A DNA stretch of 64,000 bases from Streptomyces xanthii (GCF_014621695.1 NZ_CP061281.1:6882001-6946000), one strand, 5' to 3'; counted from the stretch's first letter, positions 8,176-17,344 are shown. A program made the numbers and translations. Notes: generated from the letters alone by a model not told the origin.

Positions 8176-9249
8176 ATGAAGCTGCACACACTCCGCACGA
8201 CCACCTCCGACCCCCGTGAACGGGGGCGTGAGATCGGTGCGCACCACGGGGACCGGGTCCGGGACGTCAGCGCCCGCTACCTGGCTCATTTCACCCTGCT
8301 CGGCATCCCGGAACCGACCGTCCGCGACATCGTCGCCCGCAGCCACGACGCCCTGCGCGCCTGGTGCCCGGCGCTGGCCGAGGAGTCCGACGCCGTCGCC
8401 GAGGCGGCGGGCGTCGAGACCTGGCACGTGGCCGCGGTCGGCGCGCGGACCGAGGTGCTCGCCGCGGCGCCCCCGGGGAAGGGTGAGTGCACGACCGCCG
8501 TGCACACCCCGCCCGCCGGCGGGCCGCCCGAGACCATCCAGACCTGGGACTGGCACGACACACTGACCCCGGACGGACTCCTGCTGTCGCTCGTGACCGG
8601 GTCCGGACGCCGGGTGAAGCTGTTCACCGAGTTCGGCGCCGCCGCGAAGATCGGCGTGAACGACGCCGGCCTCGGCCTGCACTTCAACATCCTCAGGCAC
8701 CGCTCCGACGACACCACCGGCGGCGTACCCGTCCACGCCGTCGCCCGCCGCGTCCTCGAAGAGGCGACGACAGTGACGGAGGCCCACGACATCGCCGCCT
8801 CCGCCCGCCTGAGCGCCTCCACGGTGCTGACCGTCGTGAGCCACCGGGACGGGCGCTCCGAAGCGGCGTCCCTCGAGATGTCGCCCGCCGGCACCGCCGT
8901 GGTGCGGCCCGGCGCGGACGGCTGGCTCCTCCACACCAACCACTTCCTCGACCCCGCACTCGCCGACGGCGACGCCAGCATTCCGGAGTCGGTGTCGGCC
9001 GAGAGGTACGACCACGCCCGCGCCGTGCGTGCCGCCATGACCGGCCGCCCCGCACCCGAACGCGCGGCCGCCTTCTGCGGCGGAGACGGCGCCGACGCCG
9101 TGGTGTGCGTGCGCGCCGACGGGTCCCGGCCCGGCCACGAGCAGTGGAGCACCCTCCTCACCGCCTCCCTCGACCTTCCCGGCTTCGCCCTCCAGCACCG
9201 GGCCGGCACCCCCGACACCGCGGCCCGCGAGGGTCTCGACCAGTTCTGA
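8176..9249 (+). CDS. C45-family acyltransferase-like Ntn hydrolase (isopenicillin N acyltransferase fold)
   Basis: A 357-residue protein of the acyl-CoA:6-aminopenicillanic-acid acyltransferase (C45) family. Members are made as proenzymes that self-cleave before a Cys, which becomes the N-terminal nucleophile. Here the candidate is Cys105 in GKGECTT, followed by QTWDWHD, FGAAAKIGVNDAGLGLHFN and LLHTNHFLDP. The residue before the Cys is Glu instead of the Gly seen in the fungal enzyme. It probably cleaves or forms an amide bond to a side-chain acyl group. The ATG at 8176 begins MKLHTLRTT, a normal C45 N-terminus. It is the first gene of the operon. Substrate unknown. Confidence 0.85.
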   Translation: MKLHTLRTTTSDPRERGREIGAHHGDRVRDVSARYLAHFTLLGIPEPTVRDIVARSHDALRAWCPALAEESDAVAEAAGVETWHVAAVGARTEVLAAAPPGKGECTTAVHTPPAGGPPETIQTWDWHDTLTPDGLLLSLVTGSGRRVKLFTEFGAAAKIGVNDAGLGLHFNILRHRSDDTTGGVPVHAVARRVLEEATTVTEAHDIAASARLSASTVLTVVSHRDGRSEAASLEMSPAGTAVVRPGADGWLLHTNHFLDPALADGDASIPESVSAERYDHARAVRAAMTGRPAPERAAAFCGGDGADAVVCVRADGSRPGHEQWSTLLTASLDLPGFALQHRAGTPDTAAREGLDQF

Positions 9250-9257
9250 GGAACCCG

Positions 9258-10922
9258 ATGAGCAACGACAACGACAGCGGCGACGCGGCCACCGAGCCCG
9301 TCCACCTCTACCGCGACGCCCGCGTCTTCACCGCCGACCGGCGCACCTGGGCCGAGTCCCTCGTCGTGGTGGGCGACCGGCTCGCCTACGTGGGCGACGA
9401 GGCCACCGCGGCCCGCGTGGCCGGACCCGGCGCCCGGGTCCACGACCTCGGCGGCTCGACCGTGCTCCCCGGCTTCGTCGACGGCCACGCGCACGTCGTC
9501 GGCACCGGAGAAGCGGCGGCCCAGGTCGACCTGTGGGGCGCGCACTCCGTAGAGGAGATCCAGCGGCGCATAGGCGTCTGGGCGAAGGAACACCCTGACG
9601 CGCCCCGCGTCCTGGCCACCGGCTGGAAGCACGCCGACATACCCGGCGGCCACCCCGAGCGCGGCATGCTCGACGCCGTCGTCGCCGACCGGCCCGTGTA
9701 CGCGCAGGCCTACGACTTCCACTCCATCTGGCTCAACACCGCGGCCCTCGCCGAGACCGGCATCGACGCCGCCACCACCGCACCGCCCGGCGGCACCGTC
9801 CACCGCGACGAGCACGGCGCGGCCACCGGCCTGGTCGACGAGACCGCGATGCACCACCTCGTGTGGCCCGTGCTCGACGGCTTCACCACCGACGCCGACC
9901 GCGACGAGGCCCTGGCGGTCGCCCTGGCGGCCTACGCCGAGTCCGGGGTCGTCGGCTCGACCGAGATGGCACTCGGCGAGGACGACCACGCGGCGATGCG
10001 CCGCGCCGACGCCGCGGGCACCCTGACCACCCGCATCGGCGCGTTCTGGCGCGTCCAGCCCACCGGCGACGAGGACTCGAACCTCGCCCAGGTCGCCCGC
10101 GCCGCCGAACTCGCCGACCAGCACGCCACCCCTTTCCTGCGCGTGACCGGCATCAAGGTCATGGTCGACGGCACCGTCGACGGCTGCACCGCGTCCCTCG
10201 GCAAGCCCTACGTGGACGGCACCAACGCCGACCCGGTCTGGAGCCTCGCCGAACTCGCCCCGGTCGTGGCAGCCGCCGACGCCGCCGGACTCCAGGTCGC
10301 GATGCACGCCATCGGCGACGAGGCGATCCGCGTCGCGATCGGCGCCGTCGAGCACGCCGTCGCCGTCAACGGCCCCAAGCAGCGCCGCCACCGCATCGAA
10401 CACCTGGAGGTCGTCGACGCCGCGGACATCGAGCGCCTCGCGGCCCTCGGCATCACCGCGAGCATGCAGCCCGTGCACGCCGACCCGGCCATCCAGGAGA
10501 ACTGGCGGCGCGTGCTCGGCGACGAACGCGTCGAACGCGGCTTCCCCTGGCCCGAGATGACCGAGGCCGGCGCCACCCTTGTGCTCGGCACCGACTCCCC
10601 GACCTCGCCGCACGCGCCGCTGCCCAACATGTTCATCGCGGCGACCCGGCGCTCGGCCCTCGACCCCTTGCTGCCCGCGAACCTCGCCCACTACGCGCTG
10701 CCGCTCGCCGACGCGATCGTGCACGCCACCCGCGACGCCGCCTGGGCCAGCCGCTCCGAGCACCTGCACGGCCGGCTCGCCGAGGGCCTCTACGCCGACT
10801 TCATCGTCCTCGACCGGGACATCTTCGCCCGGCCGCTCGAGGAACTCCTCGACACGCGGGTGCTGCGCACGGTCGTGGGCGGCCGCGCCGTCCATCACGT
10901 ACAGCCGGAGGTGAACCGATGA
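9258..10922 (+). CDS. YtcJ-like metal-dependent amidohydrolase
   Basis: A 554-residue cytoplasmic hydrolase of the amidohydrolase superfamily (YtcJ/LAF3 type). Metal ligands are visible: the HAH at residues 77-79 (GFVDGHAHV), a Lys in TGIKVMVDGTVDG (likely carboxylated), His in AMHAIGDEA, His in RIEHLEVV, and Asp in LGTDSPTSPH. The family hydrolyses cyclic amides, N-formyl or N-acyl groups, or similar bonds. It starts 8 bp after the C45 gene and overlaps the first permease by an ATGA, so it is co-transcribed and probably acts on the imported compound after or before the C45 enzyme. Confidence 0.9.
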   Translation: MSNDNDSGDAATEPVHLYRDARVFTADRRTWAESLVVVGDRLAYVGDEATAARVAGPGARVHDLGGSTVLPGFVDGHAHVVGTGEAAAQVDLWGAHSVEEIQRRIGVWAKEHPDAPRVLATGWKHADIPGGHPERGMLDAVVADRPVYAQAYDFHSIWLNTAALAETGIDAATTAPPGGTVHRDEHGAATGLVDETAMHHLVWPVLDGFTTDADRDEALAVALAAYAESGVVGSTEMALGEDDHAAMRRADAAGTLTTRIGAFWRVQPTGDEDSNLAQVARAAELADQHATPFLRVTGIKVMVDGTVDGCTASLGKPYVDGTNADPVWSLAELAPVVAAADAAGLQVAMHAIGDEAIRVAIGAVEHAVAVNGPKQRRHRIEHLEVVDAADIERLAALGITASMQPVHADPAIQENWRRVLGDERVERGFPWPEMTEAGATLVLGTDSPTSPHAPLPNMFIAATRRSALDPLLPANLAHYALPLADAIVHATRDAAWASRSEHLHGRLAEGLYADFIVLDRDIFARPLEELLDTRVLRTVVGGRAVHHVQPEVNR

Positions 10923-11938
10923 GTGAAGCGATCACGTCGGCGCCCCTGCCCTCGGGGCAGGTGAAGGCGAGGAAGCGGCCCGGCGGGGCGATCGCGCGGT
11001 TCGTCGCCGTGCGCGTCGCCGGTCTGGTGGTGACCCTGTTCATCGCGAGCCTGGTCGTCTTCGGCGCGCTCTACGCCGCGCCCGGCAGCCCGCTCACATA
11101 TCTCACGCACGGCCGCACCATGAGCCCCGAGGCGATCGCGGCGATCAAGGCCGAGTACCACCTCGACGACTCCGTGGGGGAGCAGTACCTGAGGTGGCTG
11201 GGAGGCGTGGCGCACGGCGACTTCGGCACCTCGATCATCTACAACCAGCCCGTGTCGTCCCTCGTCGGCGGACGCGCCTCGGCGACGACCCTGCTCGTCC
11301 TGATGGCCGCGGCCATCGTCCTCGTCCTCGGCCTGGCGATCGGCACGCTGGCCGGCCTGAGGCCCGGCTGGGTGTCCCGGTCGGCCATGGCCGCCGCGAC
11401 GGGCGTCATGGCGGTGCCGACCTTCGTCGGAGCGGTCGTGCTGATCGTCGTGTTCGCCGTCCAGCTGGAGTGGTTCCCGGTGTTCGGGTCGGGCACCTCG
11501 GGCCTCGACGCGGTCTACCACATGGTGCTGCCGTCGTCCGCGCTCGCGCTCGCGTCCGTCGCCTTCGTCGCCCGGCTCGCCCAGACCGCCGTCCGCGCCG
11601 AACTGTCCGCCGACCACGTGCAGACGGCGATCAGCCGCGGACTGCCGCGCGGCGCCGTCGTCCGCCGGCACGTGATGCGCAACGCCGCGATGCCCGTGCT
11701 CACCGTCGCAGGACTCACCGTCGCGGGCCTGATCGCCGGAAGCGTCGTCGTGGAACAGGTCTTCCAGCTCGGCGGGCTCGGCCAGTTCCTCGTCGGCTCG
11801 GTCCAGCAGAAGGACTTCCCCGTCGTCCAGGCCATCTGCCTGATGTACGTCGCCGCCTTCATCGTGCTGAACACCCTCATCGACATCGCCTACACACTGC
11901 TCGACCCGCGCGTGTCGATCGGGAAGAAGGACTCATGA
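10919..11938 (+). CDS. Oligopeptide-type ABC transporter permease (DppB-like)
   Basis: A 339-residue inner-membrane permease with about six transmembrane segments. The first is near residues 28-52 (VRVAGLVVTLFIASLVVFGALYAA is part of it). The family signatures are present: YHLDDSVGEQYLRWLGGVAHGDFGTS, and the EAA-like loop ISRGLPRGAVVRRHVMRNAAMPVLT that contacts the ATPase. It overlaps the amidohydrolase stop and the next permease by ATGA, so translation is coupled. It pairs with the DppC-like gene to form the channel. Confidence 0.93.
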   Translation: MSEAITSAPLPSGQVKARKRPGGAIARFVAVRVAGLVVTLFIASLVVFGALYAAPGSPLTYLTHGRTMSPEAIAAIKAEYHLDDSVGEQYLRWLGGVAHGDFGTSIIYNQPVSSLVGGRASATTLLVLMAAAIVLVLGLAIGTLAGLRPGWVSRSAMAAATGVMAVPTFVGAVVLIVVFAVQLEWFPVFGSGTSGLDAVYHMVLPSSALALASVAFVARLAQTAVRAELSADHVQTAISRGLPRGAVVRRHVMRNAAMPVLTVAGLTVAGLIAGSVVVEQVFQLGGLGQFLVGSVQQKDFPVVQAICLMYVAAFIVLNTLIDIAYTLLDPRVSIGKKDS

Positions 11939-12810
11939 GCGCAACAGCGGCGGTACGCCGCATCGGAGCCCGCCGGGCCGAACGGCGCCTGGCCCGCCGC
12001 ACGGGCGGGATCGGAGTCTCCGGCCGGGTCGCGGCCGTCCTCCTCGGCGTCGTCGTGTGCGGCGCGCTGCTCGCACCGCTCGTCTCCCCGCACGCCCCGA
12101 ACGCCGTCGACCTGTCCGGCGCCTACCAGGGTTCGAGCGGCGCGCACCTGCTCGGCACCGACGCGAGCGGCCGCGACATCCTCTCCCGACTCGTCCACGG
12201 CTCCCGGACCGCGCTGATCGGACCGTTCCTCGTCGTGCTGATCTCGACGCTGCTCGGCACGGTCCTCGCGCTCGCCGCCGTGTGGTTCGGCGGCTGGTTC
12301 GACCAGATGGTGGTGCGGGTCGTCGACGCCGTGTTCGCCTTCCCCGGACTGCTGCTCGCCATCCTCGCGACCGCCCTGTTCGGCTCCGGCCTGCCGGCCG
12401 CCGTCGTCGCCCTGTCCGTCGCCTACGTCCCGTACATCGCACGGATCGTGCGCAGCGCGGCGCTGCGCGAACGCAACCTGCCCTACATCGCGGCGCTCCA
12501 GGTCCAGGGCGTGCACGGGCTGCGGATCGCGCTCGGGCACATCCTGCCCAACGTGGGCGGCCTGATCGTCGCCAACGCCACCCTCGCCTTCGGCTTCGCC
12601 CTCATGGACCTCGCGGGGCTCTCCTTCATCGGCCTCGGGGTGCAGCCGCCGACCTCGGACTGGGGCGCGATGGTCGGTACCGGCATGGCCGGAGTGCTGC
12701 AACAGCACCCGCAGGAGGCGCTGTTCGCCAGCGCGCTCATCGTCGTCACCGTCGGCGCCGTCAACATGCTCGGCGACCGGCTCACGGAGCGCTGGGAGGC
12801 CCGCTCGTGA
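11935..12810 (+). CDS. Oligopeptide-type ABC transporter permease (DppC-like)
   Basis: A 291-residue permease, the second half of the channel. It has the N-terminal OppC-type segment with the first helix near residues 25-45, then HLLGTDASGRDILSRLVHGSRTAL (a hallmark of DppC/OppC) and the EAA loop with GLSFIGLGVQPPTSDWGAM. About six transmembrane segments are expected. The ATG overlaps the previous stop, and the end overlaps the GTG of the first ATPase. The substrate specificity lies in the binding protein, not here. Confidence 0.93.
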   Translation: MSATAAVRRIGARRAERRLARRTGGIGVSGRVAAVLLGVVVCGALLAPLVSPHAPNAVDLSGAYQGSSGAHLLGTDASGRDILSRLVHGSRTALIGPFLVVLISTLLGTVLALAAVWFGGWFDQMVVRVVDAVFAFPGLLLAILATALFGSGLPAAVVALSVAYVPYIARIVRSAALRERNLPYIAALQVQGVHGLRIALGHILPNVGGLIVANATLAFGFALMDLAGLSFIGLGVQPPTSDWGAMVGTGMAGVLQQHPQEALFASALIVVTVGAVNMLGDRLTERWEARS

Positions 12811-13829
12811 ACGCACTGCTCGAAGTCGAGGACCTCACCGTCGAGTTGCCGGTCGCGGGCGAGCCCCGCACCGTGCTGCGCGACGTCTCGTTCTCCCTCG
12901 ACCGCGGAAGCACGCTCGGCCTCGTCGGCGAGTCCGGCTCCGGCAAGTCCATGACGGTGCGCACCGTCGCGCGCCTGCTTCCCGAAGGCGCCCGGGTCCG
13001 CGGCGGCGTCCGCTTCGACGGCGCCGGGGTGTTCGGCCTGCGCGCCGAGGCCCTGCGGTCCTACCGGGCCAAGGACGTCGCGATGATCTTCCAGGACGCG
13101 CGGGCGCACACCAATCCGGTGCGCACCATCGGCGACTTCCTCACCGAGGCCCTGCGCATCAACGACCGGATGCCGAAGCCCGCCGCCCTCAGGCGCGCGC
13201 AGGAACTGCTCGCCGAGGTCGGCATCGGGGACCCGGAGCGCCGGCTGCGGCAGTTCCCGCACGAGCTCTCCGGCGGCCTGCTGCAGCGCGTCATGATCGC
13301 CGCCGCCGTCGCGGCACGCCCCCGGCTCATTCTTGCCGACGAGCCGACGACCGCGCTCGACGTCACCACCCAGGCCGAGGTCATCTCGATCCTGCGGCGC
13401 ATGCAGCGCGAGTACGGCATGGCGATGCTCTTCATCACGCACGACCTGGAGCTCGCGGGCGCCGTCTGCGACGAGACGATCGTGCTCTACGCGGGTCAGG
13501 TCATGGAGCGCCAGAAGTCGGCGCGTCTGCACGAGGACCCGCTCCACCCCTACACCGCCGCGCTGGTGCAGGCCCGGCCCGAGATCGGCCGCCGCGTCGA
13601 GCGGCTGCCCGCGATCGCCGGCCACCCCACCACCGCCTACGAGGCCCCGGACGGCTGCGCGTTCGCCCCGCGCTGTCACTTCGCCGAGGACGCGTGCCGG
13701 GCCGGGGTGCCGCCCCTGCTGCGGATCGACGCGGCGCAGACCCGCTGCGTCCGCATGCCGGGCCTGCGCGGCCGGCTGGTGCAGGCGGAGCCCGTCGGCG
13801 CCGCCACGAACGAGGAGTCCCCGCGATGA
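12807..13829 (+). CDS. Oligopeptide-type ABC transporter ATPase (DppD-like)
   Basis: A 340-residue cytoplasmic ATPase. It has Walker A GESGSGKS (about residues 43-50), signature ELSGGLLQRVMIA, Walker B LILADEPTTALD and the H-loop FITHDLEL. The C-terminal oligopeptide-transporter tail has the Cys-rich pattern CAFAPRCHFAEDAC...TRC, which in DppD/OppD homologues can hold an Fe-S cluster. The start is a GTG overlapping the permease stop (GTGA). It works as a heterodimer with the following ATPase. Confidence 0.93.
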   Translation: MNALLEVEDLTVELPVAGEPRTVLRDVSFSLDRGSTLGLVGESGSGKSMTVRTVARLLPEGARVRGGVRFDGAGVFGLRAEALRSYRAKDVAMIFQDARAHTNPVRTIGDFLTEALRINDRMPKPAALRRAQELLAEVGIGDPERRLRQFPHELSGGLLQRVMIAAAVAARPRLILADEPTTALDVTTQAEVISILRRMQREYGMAMLFITHDLELAGAVCDETIVLYAGQVMERQKSARLHEDPLHPYTAALVQARPEIGRRVERLPAIAGHPTTAYEAPDGCAFAPRCHFAEDACRAGVPPLLRIDAAQTRCVRMPGLRGRLVQAEPVGAATNEESPR

Positions 13830-14632
13830 CCGAACCGCTGCTCGTGGTCGAGCACCTGACCAAGACGTTCGGCCGGGGCCGGGCCGAGGCCACCGCGGTC
13901 GCCGACGTCAGCTTCACCCTCGCCGCCGGCGGATCCCTCGGCATCGTCGGCGAGTCCGGCTCCGGCAAGACGACCACGGCCCGCATGGTCATCGGCCTGG
14001 AGCGGCCCTCCGGCGGCCGCATCACCTTCCGCGGCGAGGACCGCACCCACCCGCCGCGCTCGGCCCGCAGCCGCCGCGAGCGGGGCCGGGACATCCAGAT
14101 CGTCTTCCAGGACCCGTACACCTCGCTCGACCGGCGCCAGCGCGTCGGCGAGTGTCTCGCCGAGGTCGTCGGCGTGCACGCCCGGCTCGGCCGGGACGGG
14201 ACCCGGGAGCGGGTGAGCGAACTCGCCGAACTCGTCGGACTCGACGACCGGCAGCTCGCCGCGCTGCCGCGCTCGCTCTCCGGCGGCCAGCGCCAGCGCG
14301 TCGCCATCGCCCGCGCGCTCGCCGCCGACCCGGACGTCCTCATCCTCGACGAGGCCGTCTCCGCCCTGGACGTCTCGATCCAGGCCCAGATCCTCAACCT
14401 CCTCACGGACATCCGACGCAAGCGTGGCGTGAGCTACCTGTTCATCAGCCACGATCTCGCCGTCATCCGCCAGGTCACCGACGACACGATCGTCATGCGG
14501 AACGGCGCCGTCGTCGAGCAGGGCCCGACAGCCGACGTCCTCGACAACCCGCAGGACCCCTACACCCGGCTGCTGCGCGACAGCGTCCCGCACAGCGGCT
14601 GGGACCCCGAAGCCCTCACCGCCCGACACTGA
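13826..14632 (+). CDS. Oligopeptide-type ABC transporter ATPase (DppF-like)
   Basis: A 268-residue ATPase with GESGSGKTTTARMV (Walker A), LSGGQRQRVAIARAL (signature), LILDEAVSALDVS (Walker B; Ala-Val after the Glu is normal for DppF) and FISHDLAV. It is shorter than most OppF proteins because the C-terminal oligopeptide extension is nearly absent. It overlaps the previous gene by ATGA and completes the ATPase pair. The binding-protein gene follows 14 bp later. Confidence 0.92.
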   Translation: MTEPLLVVEHLTKTFGRGRAEATAVADVSFTLAAGGSLGIVGESGSGKTTTARMVIGLERPSGGRITFRGEDRTHPPRSARSRRERGRDIQIVFQDPYTSLDRRQRVGECLAEVVGVHARLGRDGTRERVSELAELVGLDDRQLAALPRSLSGGQRQRVAIARALAADPDVLILDEAVSALDVSIQAQILNLLTDIRRKRGVSYLFISHDLAVIRQVTDDTIVMRNGAVVEQGPTADVLDNPQDPYTRLLRDSVPHSGWDPEALTARH

Positions 14633-14646
14633 CCAGGAGCCCCACC

Positions 14647-16311
14647 ATGTACTCACCCCTTTCGCGCAGACGGGCATCGGCGCTCGCCGCCGTCACCGCC
14701 ACCGGCCTGCTCCTCGCCGGCTGCTCCGGTTCCGGCTCCACAGACGGCACCTCCGACGGCGGGGCGACCGGTTCCTCCGACGCGCTCACGACCTACACGC
14801 CGGCCGGCAAGGGCTCGGTCGACAAGATCACCTGGAACGTCTTCCAGGGCGAGCCGCAGACCGTAGACCCCTTCCAGGCGGCCGACTACACGCCGAACAT
14901 GATCAACTCGAACATGTGCGAGACCCTGCTCGCCCAGACCCCCGACTTCAAGATCAAGCCCAATCTCGCCACCTCGTTCACCAACCCCGACCCGAAGACC
15001 TGGGTCTACAAGCTGCGCGACGGCGTCACCTTCTGGGACGGCTCGCCGATGACCGCCGACGACGTCGTGTGGAGCATGAACCACAACATGACGGACAAGG
15101 CGAGCTTCTACGGCTACCTGTACCGCAACGTCGCGTCGATCGAGAAGACCGGCGCCGCCGAGGTGACCGTGAAGCTCAAGCAGCCCGACTACCTCTTCAA
15201 CGACGAACTGGCGAGCTACGGCGGTGTCGTCGTCCAGAAGAAGTTCTACGAGAAGCACGGCAAGAAGGTCGGTACCCCGGGCGTCGGCCTCATGTGCACC
15301 GGCCCCTACAAGTTCGCCAAGTGGACGCGCGGACAGTCGATCACCGCGAGCCGCTACGACGGCTACTGGAACAAGAAGCTGCCGCTGAAGGTCGAGAACA
15401 TCGACTTCACCTTCCTGACCGACGACTCCGCGATCACCTCCGGCCTCCTGTCGGGCCAGATCGACGGCACGTACGGACCGCCGATGGCCGGCCTGTCCCA
15501 GCTGCGCGCCTCGTCCGCGGGCAAGCTCTACTCCGGCCCCGCGCCGCTGGCCGTCACGCTCGTCGTCGCCAACACCAAGGGCGCGATGGGCAACGCCGAT
15601 GTGCGCAAGGCGCTCCAGATGGCGATCGACTGGAAGGGCATCGGCAAGCAGGTCTACGGCGGCGAGGGCACCCCGGCCTCGCTCCAGACCGTCGAGGCCG
15701 TCTACGGGTTCGCGAAGGACGAGCTGACCAAGTACGGCGACTCCGTGAAGACCGACGGCACCCCGAGGATCGACGAGGCCAAGAAGCTGCTCGCCGGCGT
15801 CCCCGCCGATGTGCGGAAGAAGCAGATCAGCCTCGTCGTGCCGCAGCAGGCGGAGACTCAGCAGCTCGGCGTCGGCATCAAGGACGCGGCCGACAAGATC
15901 GGCCTGAAGTTCAAGCTCGACGTCGTCCCCGCGACCGGCTACTCGAACTACCTCTACGACCCGGCGACCCGCGGCGGCACCGACCTGCTGTACACCCAGT
16001 TCTGGCCGAACATCCCGAACCCGCTCGACTGGCTCGGCATCACCGCGGTCTCCGGCGGTTCCTTCAACCAGTCCGGCTACAGCGGCATCGACGACCTCTA
16101 CGCCAAGGCGGTCGCCGAGAAGGACGAAGGCGCCCGCGCCGCACTGGTCGTCCGGATGGAGAAGAAGCTGCACGACGAGACGGCCCCGATGTTCTCCGGC
16201 ATCCAGCTCACGAACGACGTGTGGCTCGGCAGCAGGATCACCGGGGCGCCCGCGGCGTTCGACTACGTCTACTACCCGTGGGCGGCCCACCTGGCCGGCA
16301 CCGGCAAGTAG
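14647..16311 (+). CDS. Family 5 extracellular solute-binding lipoprotein of the same importer
   Basis: A 554-residue binding protein. A basic start and hydrophobic stretch lead to the lipobox LLLAGC with the lipidated Cys26. A Ser/Gly/Thr-rich linker follows, then the DppA/OppA fold (LRDGVTFWDGSPMTADDVVWSMNH is the SBP_bac_5 signature near residue 125). It captures the substrate outside the membrane for the preceding permeases. The family binds peptides, nickel, opines and glycosides, so the ligand cannot be named. It is the last gene of the operon; its stop is 1 bp from the convergent regulator gene end. Confidence 0.93.
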   Translation: MYSPLSRRRASALAAVTATGLLLAGCSGSGSTDGTSDGGATGSSDALTTYTPAGKGSVDKITWNVFQGEPQTVDPFQAADYTPNMINSNMCETLLAQTPDFKIKPNLATSFTNPDPKTWVYKLRDGVTFWDGSPMTADDVVWSMNHNMTDKASFYGYLYRNVASIEKTGAAEVTVKLKQPDYLFNDELASYGGVVVQKKFYEKHGKKVGTPGVGLMCTGPYKFAKWTRGQSITASRYDGYWNKKLPLKVENIDFTFLTDDSAITSGLLSGQIDGTYGPPMAGLSQLRASSAGKLYSGPAPLAVTLVVANTKGAMGNADVRKALQMAIDWKGIGKQVYGGEGTPASLQTVEAVYGFAKDELTKYGDSVKTDGTPRIDEAKKLLAGVPADVRKKQISLVVPQQAETQQLGVGIKDAADKIGLKFKLDVVPATGYSNYLYDPATRGGTDLLYTQFWPNIPNPLDWLGITAVSGGSFNQSGYSGIDDLYAKAVAEKDEGARAALVVRMEKKLHDETAPMFSGIQLTNDVWLGSRITGAPAAFDYVYYPWAAHLAGTGK

Positions 16312-16312
16312 C

Positions 16313-17257
16313 TCAGCCGGCCCCGTCCTGCCGGCCGCCACCGGAACGCGCGCCCCGCTCCAGCAGTGCCGCGGGGCCCGACGACCGGAGGCGGCCGACG
16401 AGTTCACCGAGCAGCCGCTCGGTGTCCGCGTCCTCGGGCGTGTAGACCCACATCCTGGTGCCCGGGTCGGCGGTCGCCGCGAACCCGGTCGCCCGCAGAC
16501 CGAGCCGCTCCCCGTCGACGGTCCAGAACGACTTGACCCGGGCCGCCGGGGCGGCCACCTCGTGCCGGGCCCACATCTCGGCGAAACGCGGACTCGCCTC
16601 CGAGAGCCGCCGCACGAACCCCGTCCACGCGGCGTCCCGCATCCGATAGCCGAACTCGGCCCTCAACTGGGCCACCATGAAGGAGACTTCACGCTCCCAC
16701 TCGACCAGCGGCTGGAGCCGCTCCTCGGCCGTGAACAGATGCCACAGCACGTTGCGGTCCCCGGGCGGCAGCAGCGTCAGGCCCGGATCGAGCGCCGCGT
16801 ACGCCTCGTTGTACGCCAGCACGTCGTAGCGGGCCGTCACGAGCGTCGCCGGGAGCGGGGTCAGCGCGTCGAGGATGGCCTGCTGCCCGGGCGGACCGGG
16901 TGCCGTCGCGGGCGCGTCGAGCGGCACGCTCGGGACGCCCGCGAGCCGGTACAGATGGTCCCGCTCCGTCCGGTCGAGCTTCAGTGTCCTCGCGATCGCG
17001 TCGAGCACCTGGACGCTCGGGTTGATCCGCCGCCCCTGCTCCAGCCACGTGTACCAGGCGACCCCGATGCCGGACAGCTGGGCGACCTCCTCGCGGCGCA
17101 GCCCGGGCGTGCGGCGGCGCGTCCCCTCGGGCAGGCCCACCTCGGCCGGCCCGACGCGCTCCCTGCGCCGCCTCAGGAAGGCGCCGAGCTCGGAGCGCCG
17201 CCGCGCCTCTCCACCCGTGTCGGGGCCGGGCGCGGTACGGGGATCGAGGGAGGTCAC
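16313..17257 (-). CDS. XRE family regulator with MmyB-like ligand-binding domain
   Basis: A 314-residue regulator. The HTH_3/HTH_31 domain is at about residues 25-100 (LGAFLRRRRERVGPAEVGLP, LRREEVAQLSGIGVAWYTWLEQGR). A C-terminal MmyB-like PAS-type domain follows (YDVLAYNEAYAALDPG, NVLWHLFT), which in MmyB relatives binds fatty acids. The start is the GTG at 17257, with only a weak ribosome site. These regulators usually control a divergent neighbour; here that is the DHA2 exporter 87 bp away. Confidence 0.9.
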   Translation of the reverse strand: MTSLDPRTAPGPDTGGEARRRSELGAFLRRRRERVGPAEVGLPEGTRRRTPGLRREEVAQLSGIGVAWYTWLEQGRRINPSVQVLDAIARTLKLDRTERDHLYRLAGVPSVPLDAPATAPGPPGQQAILDALTPLPATLVTARYDVLAYNEAYAALDPGLTLLPPGDRNVLWHLFTAEERLQPLVEWEREVSFMVAQLRAEFGYRMRDAAWTGFVRRLSEASPRFAEMWARHEVAAPAARVKSFWTVDGERLGLRATGFAATADPGTRMWVYTPEDADTERLLGELVGRLRSSGPAALLERGARSGGGRQDGAG

Positions 17258-17283
17258 GGCCCCAGTCTGCGGGACGCGCCCGA

Positions 17284-17316
17284 CGGTAACCAGATACCCC
17301 GGGTACCAGGATCACC
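17284..17316. promoter_or_regulatory. Putative operator between MmyB-like regulator and exporter
   Basis: ACCAG repeats at 17289 and 17305 (16 bp apart) lie beside GGTA...TACC and CCCGGGTACC symmetry. The element sits 27 bp upstream of the regulator start and 29 bp upstream of the exporter start. The symmetry is visible; a role in binding is a guess. Confidence 0.3.
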
Positions 17317-17344
17317 GGACGCCTGGTCCCCGGACCGGGCCGCC

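Noticed and set aside
6997..9198. A 733-residue minus-strand frame containing the LacI protein at its end
   Set aside because: The first ~390 residues are antisense to the C45 hydrolase. The real LacI start is the GTG at 8025 with a GGAGG site.
8286..10898. An 870-residue minus-strand frame opposite the C45/amidohydrolase genes
   Set aside because: Low-complexity antisense reading frame with no recognisable domain; the other strand encodes conserved enzymes.
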